The notes under the pieces were generated by a model, which did no database searches, was not told the DNA's origin, and worked only from the letters and a program-made list of their open reading frames with translations. Positions 49,063 through 62,300 of a DNA stretch of 64,000 bases are shown one piece after another. Source of the DNA: Agriotes lineatus (Eukaryota; Arthropoda; Insecta; Coleoptera; Elateridae); contig CALNHX010007728.1 in the NCBI GenBank assembly GCA_940337035.1, positions 1 to 64,000 of the forward strand, read 5' to 3'. The number at the start of each line of letters is the position of its first letter. Positions within the stretch are counted from its first letter, which is position 1. The translations under genes were made by a program, and so were the position numbers.

Positions 49063-51572
49063 TGGCTCCCTTGTAAAGCACTGTTGTTAAATTCAACTAA
49101 CGTCCCTTTTTCATTGTAGTTCCAGTAGTATTCGAAACTATAGTTCTCAGCACGTTTTCACATAACTAGAGGCAAGTACATAGGACAATTGACCAGGGTC
49201 CCTTGTAAAGCACTGTTGTTAAATTGAACTAACGTCCCTTTTTCATTGTAGTTCCAGTAGTATTCGAAACTATAGTTCTCAGAGCGTTTTCACATAAATA
49301 GAGGCAAGTAGATAGGACAATTGACCAGGCTCCTTTGTAAAGCACTGTTGTTAAATTCAACTAACATCCCATTCTCATTGTAATTCCAGTAGTGTTCGAA
49401 ACTATAGTTCCCAGCACGTTTTCACATAACTAGAGGCAAGTACATAGGACAATTGACCAGGGTCCCTTGTAAAGCACTGTTGTTAAATTGAACTAACGTC
49501 CCTTTCTCATTGTAGTTCCAGTAGTATTCGAAACTATAGTTCTCAGCACGTTTTCACATAAATAGAAGCAAGTAGATAGGACAATTGACCAGGCTCCCTT
49601 GTAAAGAACTGTTGTTAAATTCAACTAACATCCCATTCTCATTGTAATTCCAGTAGTGTTCGAAACTATAGTTCCCAGCACGTTTTCACATAAATAGAGG
49701 CAAGTAGATACAACAATTGACCAGGCTCCCTTGTAAATCACTGTTATCAAATTCAAGTAACGTCCCATTCTCATTGTAGTTCCAGCAGTGTTCGAAACTA
49801 TAGTTCTCAGCGCGTTTTCACATAAATAGAGGCAAGTACATAGGACAATTGACCAGGGTCCCTTGTAAAGCACTGTTGTTAAATTCAACTAACGTCCCAT
49901 TCTCATTGTAGTTCCAGTAGTGTTCGAAACTATAGTTCCCAGCAGGTTTTCACATAAATAGAGGCAAGTAGATAGGACCATTGACCAGGGTCCCTTGTAA
50001 AGCACTGTTGTTAAATTCAACTAACATCCCATTCTCATTGTAATTCCAGTAGTGTTCGAAACTATAGTTCCCAGCACGTTTTCACATAACTAGAGGCAAG
50101 TACATAGGACAATTGACCAGGGTCCCTTGTAAAGCACTGTTGTTAAATTGAACTAACGTCCCTTTTTCATTGTAGTTCCAGTAGTATTCGAAACTATAGT
50201 TCTCAGCGCGTTTTCACATAAATAGAGGCAAGTAGATAGGACAATTGACCAGGGTCCCTTGTAAAGCACTGTTGTTAAATTCAACTAACGTCCCTTTCTC
50301 ATTGTAGTTCCAGTAGTGTTCGAAACTATAGTTCCCAGCAGGTTTTCACATAAATAGAGGCAAGTAGATAGGACCATTGACCAGGGTCCCTTGTAAAGCA
50401 CTGTTGTTAAATTCAACTAACGTCCCTTTCTCATTGTAGTTCCAGTAGTATTCGAAACTATAGTTCTCAGCACGTTTTCACATAAATAGAAGCAAGTAGA
50501 TAGGACAATTGACCAGGCTCCCTTGTAAAGAACTGTTGTTAAATTCAACTAACATCCCATTCTCATTGTAATTCCAGTAGTGTTCGAAACTATAGTTCCC
50601 AGCACGTTTTCACATAAATAGAGGCAAGTAGATACAACAATTGACCAGGCTCCCTTGTAAATCACTGTTATCAAATTCAAGTAACGTCCCATTCTCATTG
50701 TAGTTCCAGCAGTGTTCGAAACTATAGTTCTCAGCGCGTTTTCACATAAATAGAGGCAAGTAGATAGGACAATTGACCAGGGTCCCTTGTAAAGCACTGT
50801 TGTTAAATTCAACTAACGTCCCATTCTCATTGTAGTTCCAGTAGTGTTCGAAACTATAGTTCCCAGCAGGTTTTCACATAAATAGAGGCAAGTAGATAGG
50901 ACCATTGACCAGGGTCCCTTGTAAAGCACTGTTGTTAAATTCAACTAACGTCCCTTTCTCATTGTAGTTCCAGTAGTATTCGAAACTATAGTTCTCAGGG
51001 CGTTTTCACATAAATAGAAGCAAGTAGATAGGACAATTGACCAGGCTCCCTTGTAAAGAACTGTTGTTAAATTCAACTAACATCCCATTCTCATTGTAAT
51101 TCCAGTAGTGTTCGAAACTATAGTTCTCAGAGTGTTTTCACATAAATAGAGGCAAGTAGATAGGACAATAATTGTCCAGGGTCCCTTGTAAAGCACTGTT
51201 GTTAAATTCAACTAACGTCCCTTTCTCATTGTAGTTCCAGTAGTGTTCGAAACTATAGTTCTCAGAGCGTTTTCACATAAATAGAGGCAAGTAGATAGGA
51301 CAATTGACCAGGGTCCCTTGTAAAGCACTGTTGTTAAATTCAACTAACGTCCCTTTCTCATTGTAGTTCCAGTAGTGTTCGAAACTATAGTTCTCAGAGC
51401 GTTTTCACATAAATAGAGGCAAGTAGATAGGACAATTGACCAGGGTCCCTTGTAAAGCACTGTTGTTAAATTCAACTAACGTCCCTTTCTCATTGTAGTT
51501 CCAGTAGTATTCGAAACTATAGTTCTCATCACGTTTTCACATAAATAGAAGCAAGTAGATAGGACAATTGAC
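49063..51572 (+). repeat. 132-bp satellite with 7-unit higher-order repeat
   Basis: About 19 tandem units of 132 bp. Each contains CCCTTGTAAAGCACTGTTGT, TAAATTCAACTAACGTCCC, CATTGTAGTTCCAGTAGT, TTCGAAACTATAGTTCTCAG and CGTTTTCACATAAATAGAGG. The marked variant CTTGTAAATCACTGTTATC recurs exactly 924 bp apart (with GATACAACAATTG at 49708 and 50632), which is 7 x 132, so blocks of seven units were duplicated. One unit near 51164 has a small insertion. Because 132 is a multiple of three, two units each give an 87-codon minus-strand frame (49888-49625 and 50812-50549), but other units carry stops, so it is not coding. Confidence 0.95.
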
Positions 51573-51579
51573 CATGACA

Positions 51580-54390
51580 GTTCGCAAAGAAAACCAAACT
51601 AACTAAACAAAGCAAAATAGATACAGACATCGACATCCATAACTCCACTGAGTAATTTTCTCATTTTCGACACATTGCTATGACAAAAACAAACGAGTCG
51701 ACTATATAGCCTTGTTCTTCGCCAGGTTTCTGTAATTTCAGCTCAGCAATTTAACCATGCAACATATAAGCGACAAAGTTACCGACGAAGAACAACTCAT
51801 CGAGGCGACCTCATCTCTTTGCGGGAATCAAATGTAACGAGTTCGAGTAAGCCCTGAAACAGAATGGATACAACTCGGCGGCTTTTAAACTTTTATTTAA
51901 AGCAGCAACCTGGTTAACTTTTTCCCCGCACCTCGTTCCAAACGCAACAGGTTTTTGATCAAATTGCGACTACTTGAAATCGCTAAGCTTCTTGAAATGC
52001 ACGTTTTCCCCCTTTCCAAGAACTGCATGAGAGGATTAATACTCGCGGAATTAATCAAACGTACAAATGCATTATTATGAATTATGGCTGCAAGAAGTAC
52101 AAAGATACACATTCGTGTGCGAAAGCACCACGACCATAAATAACACCCAGCTTCTATGAGAGAGCCCCATTGTTCATTCCGTGGAAGGTCGTGCTTATGC
52201 AAAATATGGATATTAAACTTAAAATCAAAGAGCGTGCACAAAGGACATAACTTTTAAATGTATAGCAGTAATTTCGCATTTATCTAGTAATTGATAGTCT
52301 CCGCGCCAATAAGCCCGGGGCGCGAACGGGGTTGGCGCAAAACAGCGTTCGAAACGAGGCCAATAATGGCGGTAGCATCGGCCATAGTGCAGCTCGTCGA
52401 GATCGTAATTATAGATGTTTTACATGAAATGCCGCATCAAATCTGTAACACTACCCAGCAGCCATTTGTCAAGCGAATGCCCGTTAAATTGCACACGCTG
52501 ACTTCAGTCAATGGGAACTCGCCCCTTTTTGCGGTCGTTAGCGCCATTTTTCAGTAGCTAAAATAGTTCGAACTTAAGTTGCCAGCTTGGAATTTTCTTA
52601 TTACAAAACAATTGGAATCTGGCAAAAAGAAGATGAATTATCCATATTAATCTTGGAATTAATGACATGCTACAAGCCAAAACTGTCCCTTTCCTGGGCA
52701 AAAATCTGCTATTTCAGATGTTAATACTGCACGACATAAGAGAACACTGTCTCGTCTTTCGCAACTTTTGAATAGGCCCACAGCCCAGACTCAATATATT
52801 CGGCGATTTGGGTAGTAAGTCGAATTAAAGAAACGGTTCTCATAGCCATTAAAAAGAAATCGAATGAACGCTAGTTGTCGTCTTGTGATAACGATAACTT
52901 CAATCTATCCATCAGTCTAAACAAACTTCACGAATACGTAATGCACATAATTACATAAAATTAAAGACGCGCTTTAAAGTTCCACACGAAGTTCCAATTT
53001 GAAATTCCCAGAAAATCCTAAACTTATCTAAAATGAAAACAGGCAACCCGCTCCACACAGGCGCTTTAGGTGACCTAATTCCAATGATCTTTATATTTGA
53101 AAGAAAGGAAAGGAAACCTAGCAAAAATGATAATTTTCTAAGGCCTTTAGAAAAATCACAAACGGAAAACCCATTTTCGACAGTTACAAAATAGTAATGG
53201 CGTGTCATTTGTCAACCCTCATTATATGAAACCGTACTATTAATTCGAAAGTTACTGTAGGAAATCCACGCATATATGCGGCTGTAAACCACCTACCAAC
53301 TAAGAACCGTATTTAAAAATATAACAAACAACTGTATGAGACACTCATTAGTCTAGTGATATGCTATAATTGCGAAAGCTGCATGTTGTCAAACGTAATT
53401 AACTGTCAAATAGATTCAAACTAAAAATATCACTCATGAACCATGAAATAAAGCAAGTATGTTGAATCCATAAGATATATTAAATAAGGCAATCAACTCG
53501 ATGGCTGCGGCACTTGTGGTGAACACCAGATTCAAAAACTACATGATGACTATTAACCACACAATCCGAGGCCAAGAGGAAAACCACTTTAGGGTTTTAG
53601 TCGTCAGTTCAACACGATATAAACGAATGTGGAAAACAATCTTCCTTTTATTTTCATTAGAACACAAATTTACAAACATAAATTATAAATACAAATAGTG
53701 AATCAAGTCCAAACGCACGCCGTAAGCTGATTTGGTAATTACAGGCTGAGGAATCGGGCCCGCGCTTTTGTCTTCGCCAGAGTGACGCAAGACGAATGGA
53801 GATGCACTCCTGGAAAGCCAGACAGTCTACGCTTATATATGTTGCTTGTCTAAGACGAAAAGGTTCCCTATTATTTAAACACAATAGGTTTTGCCCAGCC
53901 CGGGCACGAGCTCTCTATTGTGGCACAACTAGTTGAAATAACTTTCGCCTAAACGGAATTCCATTTCACTTTTTCTGGGCTCGGGATTGATGGTCCTATT
54001 GTCCAGCAGGGTTGACTCTCACTTTCCTTTTGCCTGTTGTTAGTCGAGGCGAATGCTCGTCCGTTTATTGCTCCCTGCAATTGCCTCTTTTCCACAACGC
54101 AACAAGGGTAGATGGACATCGTGCTGTGTTCATCCGGAATGTCCGCTGTTTACAGAACTGTAGTTTTTAGAAATCTCGTTTAGCGCGACGCTAGAAAAGT
54201 TAATTTACATTCTTTGCGCGACATTACTCAAATCTGGCGTTAAAGCGACTTCTAAAATGCACGCGCACAATTGCCGGACCCTGAAATTTCACTTTTATTA
54301 GCGCCTTTCGTAAAGCAATACACATACTTGACTTTGACACTCGCTACTTTATGGGCTCCACTACACTACGCAGCAGATACAGATACAATT
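51580..54390. other. Unique intronic DNA with a GC-richer block at 52.3 kb
   Basis: About 52000-52080 has TAAT motifs (GGATTAATACTCGCGGAATT). About 52290-52560 is GC-rich and unique (CCGGGGCGCGAACGGGG, AATGGCGGTAGCATCGGCC) and could be a conserved element. No exon with both splice sites was found. Confidence 0.3.
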
Positions 54391-54394
54391 AAAT

Positions 54395-54925
54395 GCAAGA
54401 TGAGTGGAAAGCTGTTGTAGAAGTCAAGATTGTGCAAGGCCACTAGTGCAGTTACAGTATACTAGTAGAAACTTGACTTAAAAGAACAATAAGAAGAGTA
54501 TTCACCAGCACACCCGAGGAACATCGAACAAGAGGAACGGCGCGCAGCAGATGCAGAGACAGTGTAGGAAACAATCTAAAACAATGTGTACGAAATTGCA
54601 GCAACAAAAATAAAGGACGTGGAAGCAGAATGGAAAGCTCTTGAAACTCAATAAAGATAAAAAGTTCATTAGCAAATCCGAAGAACATCGAACAAGGGGC
54701 AAACCAAGCAGCAGATACAAACAGCGTAATAAACAATCTAAAGCAATGTGTGGAAGTTGCAAAAGCAAACGTAATGAACATGGAAGAATGGGAAGCTGCT
54801 GTAGAAGAACTTACGATTGTCACGACTATAATGCAGAAATGGAGAGTGGAAGGTTGTAGAAGATTAGAAGAAGTTAGGATTGTCCAAGAAGCACATAGTA
54901 AAAAGTGAGTAGTTGTAACTGCTCG
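54395..54925 (+). repeat. Degenerate ~170-bp tandem repeat of LINE-tail-like sequence
   Basis: GAACATCGAACAAGAGGAAC (54519) and GAACATCGAACAAGGGGCAA (54684) start two diverged units. GAGTGGAAAGCTGTTGTAGA at 54399 belongs to a third. The phrase GAATGGGAAGCTGCTGTAGA recurs with the same flanks. In plus-strand translation it resembles the EW...VVEE...IVQ closing motif of LINE ORFs, so the array may derive from LINE 3' ends. The 167-codon minus-strand frame here is a shadow with an internal duplication. Confidence 0.6.
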
Positions 54926-54929
54926 GTTC

Positions 54930-57900
54930 GTGGCACCTTCGTAGCTAATAATCACCTCTTTATTTAACCACTATTCTGCTAGGAATAGAACTAAACTGTA
55001 TTTCTTATAATGTATCAATTATCTTAAGAGGCATTGTGTATTTAAAACATGAGTTTCACGCGGGAGATTGTGCGCGGACAGCAGATAATACAGTGTTGCT
55101 TGCGTTTATTAATAGAATAATGCAACTAGTGCGCGAAAAGCGGGAGGCAGTTGCTTGCGCTTGCCAATAAACGAACGGTGTGTCGCCCAAGCAAAAAGGG
55201 ACGCCACGCGAAGCATTAAAAGTGCCAGCTTGAGAAAATCTCTCTGAGAAGTAGCAGTTCATAGTAAGAAGTTGCTATTCCGGCCTTCAATCAAGCGTCG
55301 GAGAAGCCAGGCGATCTTGTCAACGTACGAGACATTTGTGAGCAACTACCAACAACACTCGGAGCTGATTTCTTGTTAATCTTGCAGCAAAATAAAGGCA
55401 AGTTGAGTCACTATAAATACCTCCTACGATTGAATCCATGAGCCAGGGAAATTGAGAAAACCAGAAGCTTAATAGCGAATGACGAAATCTTGCGTAATAA
55501 TTTGAGGCGCGAGTGTCCGCCAACTGCGGTGCGTCTATGATAAGTCGAGCATTATTCCGAGTGTGTGAGGCAGCACGAATCAGGAAGAAGCTACGCGCGC
55601 GGCCTGTAAATAAACAGAGTCGGCTTCAGTGGATTTGTGCGCGTAACTTAAAACAATTTTCGCGCGGTTTGTTTTGGACGTTTTGTCGATAAATAAGTTA
55701 CATTTATAATTAGTATGTTAGAAAAGCAAGAAGAATCAGCATGAAGCCCGTAGACATTTATTTAATTATAATACATTGTTGACAACGTATAACATTTATA
55801 CATTATCACTGTGCATTCTTTTCTTTGTATTCCTCTTCATGTATGTTTCGTTTGCAAATTATATGTATTTTCATGTAAACTGGTCGGTCTTTATTCCTAG
55901 CAGGATTTGCATGTATAATTACAGCATCAAAGGTGACAACGAGCAGGCCGGCAAGAGCAATATTGACATATTTTAATTTCGCTTACCTCAGTGCGGTAAC
56001 AGCGGGTCTTGTGCTTCGACGACTGAGCTAACTAGCATACAAAGGGAAATCTAAATCGATAGTAGAGTATAGGGCACGGGAAAAGCCACACTACATAGTA
56101 GAAACTTTAACTGACAGGGATCTATGTCAAACCAGAAAGGACTATTGCTTTGAATTCGAATGATATAATAATAAATCCTATTTAATCATGTGATTTAGAA
56201 CAACGCTTTCACTTACCATTAGTCCACTTTAAAAAAAGGATAATTGTTAATTAAAGACCATAATTAAGATGACGCAGTGCATAGAAGACTATTTTAATGA
56301 ATTGGTAGCATCATCCTGTGGTTTTATTATCGAACTTCCGGATGCACTTGCAAGTAACCTACACCTAATCCTATGATCTATATCATGGTACGATTAACAT
56401 ATTCGTTACTTCCACATCGATGGTTATTTAACATCCTTATTCCCATTCCCAACGAAATCCAACTCACTAGTTTACACCTAAATGTTCAAATTTTTTTCAA
56501 GCTACTTAATGCTTAATAGCTAACTGTTTCTAAATAGCTTGCTCCTCTCCGTTAAGGAAGGCCTACCTACAGCCAGGGAATAAGCCTAAAAACTATTCAA
56601 ATAAGAGCGTAGGCTCGGGACGGTGGCCACTTTACAATGTTTTCTTTTCACCTACGTGCACGGTTGTGTATTTGCCGATGATGATCAGCAACATTCTCGG
56701 AAATGCCACTGATTGGAATTCGCATGGACGCGGACGGTGACGCAGCTTAGGTAGCAAGAATTTTTTTTGCCAAGAAAATGGGAAGGTGATTCAAGCGCCC
56801 TAGACATGCATGTTTGCATGAAATTATTTTCGCGAAAGTGACCTTTTCTTATTTGGTTCTTCATAGAAACAAGGAAATTATAGCTAGAGACAAATTGACA
56901 ACTTCCCACTGCTTCCTTGAATTGATAAATTGTATCAGGAGTCGACTTTCATATCAATAAAGCAAAATCTACGAATGATTTATGACATAAAATGGATCAT
57001 GTGAAAAAGCTGTTTCCTTATTTCACTACTTATATAGTCTTTTGGGGCTCCTACAACAGAATGTTGTGCCTATGTGGAAGAGACCAGCACATGTTGACTC
57101 AGAAACTATGAAGATTATAATATATTACTCAATATTTGCAACAATGTATTCCCCAAATTCTAATTATGTAATAAGAGTAACCCAACACAAGCCGGTTTTC
57201 TGCACCTAGTGTAAAAAATTGACTAGACAGGTTCCCGTTGAATGCCCCGATGTGTGACAGGTAAAACAACAGCTTACAAACATCGAATATTCTACTTTTT
57301 TGGGTAGCTTCTCTAGTAAGCGTTTAAATCGTGTCCCATGCTCTGCAAGCTCATTTACAAACGTAAAAACCAACCCAGAAATGTCGGACTTATCAATTCC
57401 CACAAGCAGTGCCCAGCTAATTATGCTGAGTTTATTATGCGGTACACGAAGCCAAACTGAGATAGTTTCGCACGCGTGCATGGTTTCTTACACAAGCTTA
57501 AAAATTACTGCTTTTGCCTCTAAAACCCCGATAATGCCACAACTCTATGTGAGCTATCACTCTTGGGGCATGCTATTCGTGTCTAGCAGCGAAAACCATT
57601 AGAACTCCCGCTATTCCGATGTTTGTACACGTAGGTGTTGAACAGATCACTGAAATATAATCCGAGTATCGCTTTTTTGTCACCCAAACGCCAATTAGTA
57701 GAAATATCGATACGAGGCGACTCCAAACCAGTGGTTTGCAAGAGAGATGGAACTCAACTAGACTACAGCATCGACACCCTAAAATAGGCACTTGATACAT
57801 GTATGTTGTTAGCAATTCTAACTGTAACATATTAAACACTAGACACTATATTGAGAATGGACGTTAGTAATTAATATTATTTAATCATAGCTTAGTGCAT

Positions 57901-58880
57901 AAAATAAAATGTATTTATGTAAGGACGAGTTTGGCAATTTATATGTCCTTGGAAGTACGTGCCGGACGGGTAATAGGAATTTCGCAGGCCAAATGGGGCC
58001 GAAACTATATAATAAACATTATGACTTGTAGGTTCCATTATGTGTGAGACCGATTTTGTCCTCAGGTTTCCATGACCTAAATAGCCTCTACAAGTTTACC
58101 TGTAAAAGCGGGAATTTTGGTGAAGGCAGATTTTAACAGACATCGGTAGCGAGCAGTCGCTCACAAGACGAATAATTTGTAAATAAACATATTTTAAGCT
58201 ACTGAAGTCTTAATTTCTCAAGCAGAGCCTTTAATGAGTGTAACGTGTAATCTGGGTCGAACTGAAATCCCCGACGTTAGGCGTATCGCGATAATGTAGT
58301 AGATTCACATACTTCTTTGTGCATATGTTACGGTGAATTAAGTTATTGGCCGGGCAATGTCGTTAATATCCTTGTGTAATGGCCAATGATATAAACAACA
58401 TACGGTTCGAGCATTAGCGTTATTCGTTGGTTAGCACTGACTTAGCCAGGGAAGAGGCTCGAGGGGCTGAAGCCGCTCCGAAATATAAAAATAATATACA
58501 ACCGTCCTTTACTTGCCTAAAATAAAAATTGACAATTCAACTCTGTGTAGACTGCAGTTACTACAGTAAATTTATTCCCAATATCTGTTTAAAATGTGTT
58601 TTGTTATATACAGAGTGACTACTTTATCATTCCCCCTAAAGGTTTGCAAATAGGCAAAACAATCCAGAGGAAACTTAACCAGTTTTTTTTAATAAAAAGG
58701 ATCCACTTTCATTATTTTTAAACCTTCAGGGAGGAGGGGGAGAGAAAATGAGCACTATTGGTTAGGTTCTGGGGTATGTGTTTTTGCTGTGTATTTTAGT
58801 CATTTAGTGCATACAATTCAATCTCTGGAATAGCCAGGAAAAGAGGGTCTACAGCCTATCAAAAACTAACATCTACAGCC
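54930..58880. other. Intronic DNA, mostly unannotated
   Basis: About 55040-55660 is moderately GC-rich and unique. ACAGAGTGACTACTTTATC near 58611 resembles a transposon end but lacks a partner. No exon supported. GGAGGAGGGGGAGAG at 58731 is low-complexity. Confidence 0.3.
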
Positions 58881-58886
58881 ACTTAC

Positions 58887-59265
58887 AATTCAGCAAATTC
58901 TTCCAGCTGCCACTGAGGACCTTGATGTATTTATTGATGGTCATGGGGGTAAAGGAGCCCTTCTTGTCGAGGTTACCATCCGACTGGCTGCGCACCAGCG
59001 ACGCTTTGGGGGCACCTTTGCTCCTGCTCAAGGAGTTGGTGTGGGAGAGCCTCCTGCACCCCTTGCTTGCTTTTACAATTGGCTTGGAGTCGGCATCTTC
59101 AGCCGTCACCGCCACGATTTCGCTCTCTTCGGCGGGATCGCGAAAGCTGTGGTAGGTGGACGACAGGAAGCTTTGGCTGTGCTTTCGGTGGCGGTTGTTG
59201 CCGTTGGTTAACAGGGACTTCTTATTGGGGGGCAGAGGCGGGGGGCCGAAGCAGATTGTCGCCAT
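58887..59265 (-). CDS. First coding exon of a Ser-rich protein, 126 codons plus one base
   Basis: I do not recognise the protein. The ATG at 59265 sits in AAAATGGCG, a good insect start context. The in-frame GTG three codons upstream is not a likely start. The frame reads MATICFGPPPLPPNKKSLLT, then RHRKHSQSFLSSTYHSF, an acidic stretch (EESEIVAVTAEDADS), then a basic, Ser-rich part (LSHTNSLSRSKG, LVRSQSDGNLDKK) and closes on INKYIKVLSGSWKNLLN. RSQSDG and SHTNSLSRS look like kinase or 14-3-3-type sites. No signal peptide or membrane segment. A GTAAGT donor follows 58887 (phase 1). The exonic side of the donor is weak, and reading through gives a stop after four codons. Probably a disordered N-terminus of a cytoplasmic or cytoskeletal protein. 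Confidence 0.75.
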
Positions 59266-59330
59266 TTTATGCACTGGTTCTACCGTCCCGCACTAATAGT
59301 TGTCCATGAGCACTGACTGGTTGTGTTTGG
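59266..59330 (-). promoter_or_regulatory. Possible 5' UTR and initiator of the first exon
   Basis: On the minus strand, TCAGTG (59316-59311) matches the arthropod initiator TCAKTY loosely and would place the start site at 59314, with a 5' UTR of about 49 nt. GGACG lies about 27 bases downstream, resembling a DPE but one base off the usual position. No TATA box is evident. Upstream non-coding exons are equally possible. Confidence 0.25.
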
Positions 59331-62300
59331 GCACATTAATGATCTTCGATAACGAAATTTTTGAGTTTTATGGAGGCAGTTTGGACGCACAATCGCGCGA
59401 TTAAACGCTCTTAAATCTGGAAAGAGACAGGTGTTCGAAATCGCATTGATGACCAATTAAGCGAACTTAAAGCGTTCTCGCTTTAAATGTTCTTAATTGC
59501 CACTGGATTTGGTGCTTGTGGAAACCAGCGGCCTGAAAATTCCGGACAAATTTAAATGGCTCGATTTGGTATTTTATATATATAGTTAAAACCGCTAAAG
59601 CAATTTGCAACGTTTATTTTTTAAAGTACAGCTATTAAGACGAAGTTTAAGTTATTGCAATCGTTCGTTCATCCCACCGATTAATTAGTGTTCGTCTTTA
59701 GACTGACAATAAAGCGTGTTTGTTGTTTATATTTACGGCAGCATGTTTTTAGTCATAATTTGAGTTTACTGTTGATCAATAGAAGTCAAACATTTCGAAT
59801 ACTACAGTATTAGTATCTATAAAACCGTACTTTTCAAGAATGACGAAAGACAAAAACGGCATTGCCATTGTTCTATTGTTCCCTGAAATTTAGAGAATTC
59901 GATGCAAGCATTTCCAACGTCACTTAAATTTTTAATTCCACGAATTGTTGTATAGATAACGAACAATAACGTAGTAAATCAGTTTTATTGCCTCATTCAT
60001 ACGTATTACTAAAATAAACGAACGGTGCCTAGAATTGCCATTGGCATCGATATTTAAAACTAAAAAATCATGCTCGGTACAGTAATTTTATGTCAAAGAA
60101 AATTCCAAAGGAATCTCATCTCTAAATTATGACATTATAGCAAGTCCTCGCCATCGTGAGCAAACATTTGTTGACAAGCTCGGCGTCACAGAGTTTCGGA
60201 GCCTCCATTCGTCCGTGAAGGTTCGGTTTCGTAATCATAACCTGTTGAACGCGCTGGAAACAATAAATATTTATGACCCAACCCATTTACAAAGCGAAAT
60301 AGTGGTGTTATACCATCAATTCGACTTATTGTCATGTAAATGCGCTTTCCACCCTTCCCATCAGCCCCGGGGCTCAGGGATATCGAATTATTTAAACAAT
60401 GCGCCGTTACAGAATTACGAATTAAATATCGGGTTTCCTGTGGGGAATCCTCGGACCACACATGTGGATACCAAAAAGGCTTTATCGTTGGAAAACTACC
60501 ACAATCATAGAAGTGCAACTAGAAGACGTCAGCTGGCGGAGGCGCCGCTTCCTGGTTTAGCATAAAGCTGGCAAACGTAGGTGGAATGTGTAGACGGGAC
60601 TTTTAGTTAATTCAACAAACATGTTAATAGATTTTTATGGCGCGATAATAAATATCGGGCAAGTATATGAGGTGTATATGGTTATCGTCCTTTCTGGATA
60701 GTTAACATTTGCCTGCGATATAAATCTGCAGGCATCAAGAACTGCCCTTTCCAAACTCACTCGTGGCAGCAGCGAGCTATTAGCATAATAGAATTGCTTT
60801 TTACACCTACTAAAATCGACCGCTTAGTAATTGCAAAAATTGCTGTGTTAACCCTTGATCTAAATGAAATTTCATAATTCAAGTAGTTCAAATTCTTGAA
60901 CTCTGGATCTGAGCTACAAATGAGAAAACTAGAAAATCCAATAATAATCCAGTTCTCAGAAAAATCTCCAATTAGAAAACTAAATTACTTAACTTTATGT
61001 TTAAACTGGTTCAATATAATGCCACTTAATAGAATTTACTAATTGCTGAATTTAAAAGTACACTGAACTCAATCCAGATGTAGTACAACGCACATTTTAA
61101 GAGCGAATATTTAGCAGAAGCTGCAACGGTTACTAACCAAAATAGTATTTTTTTTATAAAGCCAAATATGTTAGTGTGAGAATAACCACTATGTAATTAC
61201 AATCAAACTGGTATTCACTAAAACAAAACTGAACTATATAAATATGTTACACACAGCCTTGACCAACATACGGAAATTAGTCGCCCACTCCAGTGGAGGA
61301 TTTCGTCTTAAAATTCGAAGGAGAGCATGTACGCTCCACATAACGGGCGAAACAAATCAGCCTAGTTTACAAGTCTACTTGCAAAATCGTGATCAACTAA
61401 AAAATAATTTTCTAGCGACCTCGACGTCTCCAATATTCGGTATTAGCCTGCATTTAAACCTATCTGTTTTTCAACATCTACAGCCGTCGGCGTGTGGACC
61501 ATATAATCAAGTTTACTCCCAATTAAAAATAACAAGAAAATTGGGGCCTAGAATTTCACGCAATAAAACTAATATTCGGCTCGTAGTGTGGTCCGAACAA
61601 TTAACTCAATCGCCGGATGCGAACATACCGGAGGTTGTGGGCATGCAACAAGGCAGCGCTACACGACACGCGAGCATCTTATCAAAATTGGCCGCCATTA
61701 GAAATCTGTCATAATAACGGGGTTAATATACGCCGAGTCATAAATTAAGGCCTCCATTTTGTGCATTCAGCGCGCTACCGATGAGGATGATTTATTATAA
61801 GACAGAGGGATTATTACAATCCCGGAGAACGCCTTTAGTCAATATGTAATATTTACTATTTACAGAGCGAGACATTTTCAGGACGCTGTTTATCTTTCAA
61901 CCGCTCCATACATCATATCAGCCATCTCCCGATCGGAAACACAAGTTATAGGCTTCCCATATTTGCATAGCACTCCCTGATGCCGCAGCTGCAGTCGGTG
62001 GCTAAATATAAATATTTACGACGATAAAGAAGTTCAACAAGTTCATCACGTCACACAGTTGAAGAAACTGGCGATTAAGTCCCATTATTGAAAAATCGAA
62101 CTAAATACCAAATTTCGAGGCTATTTTGAGCATGGTCTTCAGCAGTATGCATTTGCTTACTACAAAAAAAATAGTCACTAAAAAATTTTTAACTACAGCA
62201 AGTTTATTAACAAGATCGTGATCGCCAGAAGAGGTGCAGCAGAAATTATTTATTACTATGAAAAAAAAAAGAAGTTGGTCGACCTGAAAGCAACAAAACT

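Larger units (their letters stand above)
15925..58886 (-). other. Inferred ~43-kb intron filled with repeats
   Basis: If the two minus-strand exons belong to one transcript, everything between them is a single intron of about 42,960 bp. Exon 1 ends with T after a complete codon, and exon 2 starts with TA, so the junction reads TTA (Leu) and the frame stays open. Any two exons would match in phase by chance about one time in three. Long first introns rich in mobile elements are common in developmental genes of insects. Confidence 0.45.

Noticed and set aside
49625..50812. Two near-identical 87-codon minus-strand frames
   Set aside because: They are a by-product of a 132-bp satellite (a multiple of three) and its 924-bp duplication. 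Other units contain stops.
54452..54955. 167-codon minus-strand open frame
   Set aside because: Composed of Phe, Leu, Ser and Thr from the reverse of an A-rich tandem repeat, and it contains the repeat's own duplication.
61244..61714. 156-codon plus-strand open frame
   Set aside because: No domain, signal or splice context. The region is less AT-rich, which lengthens chance frames.
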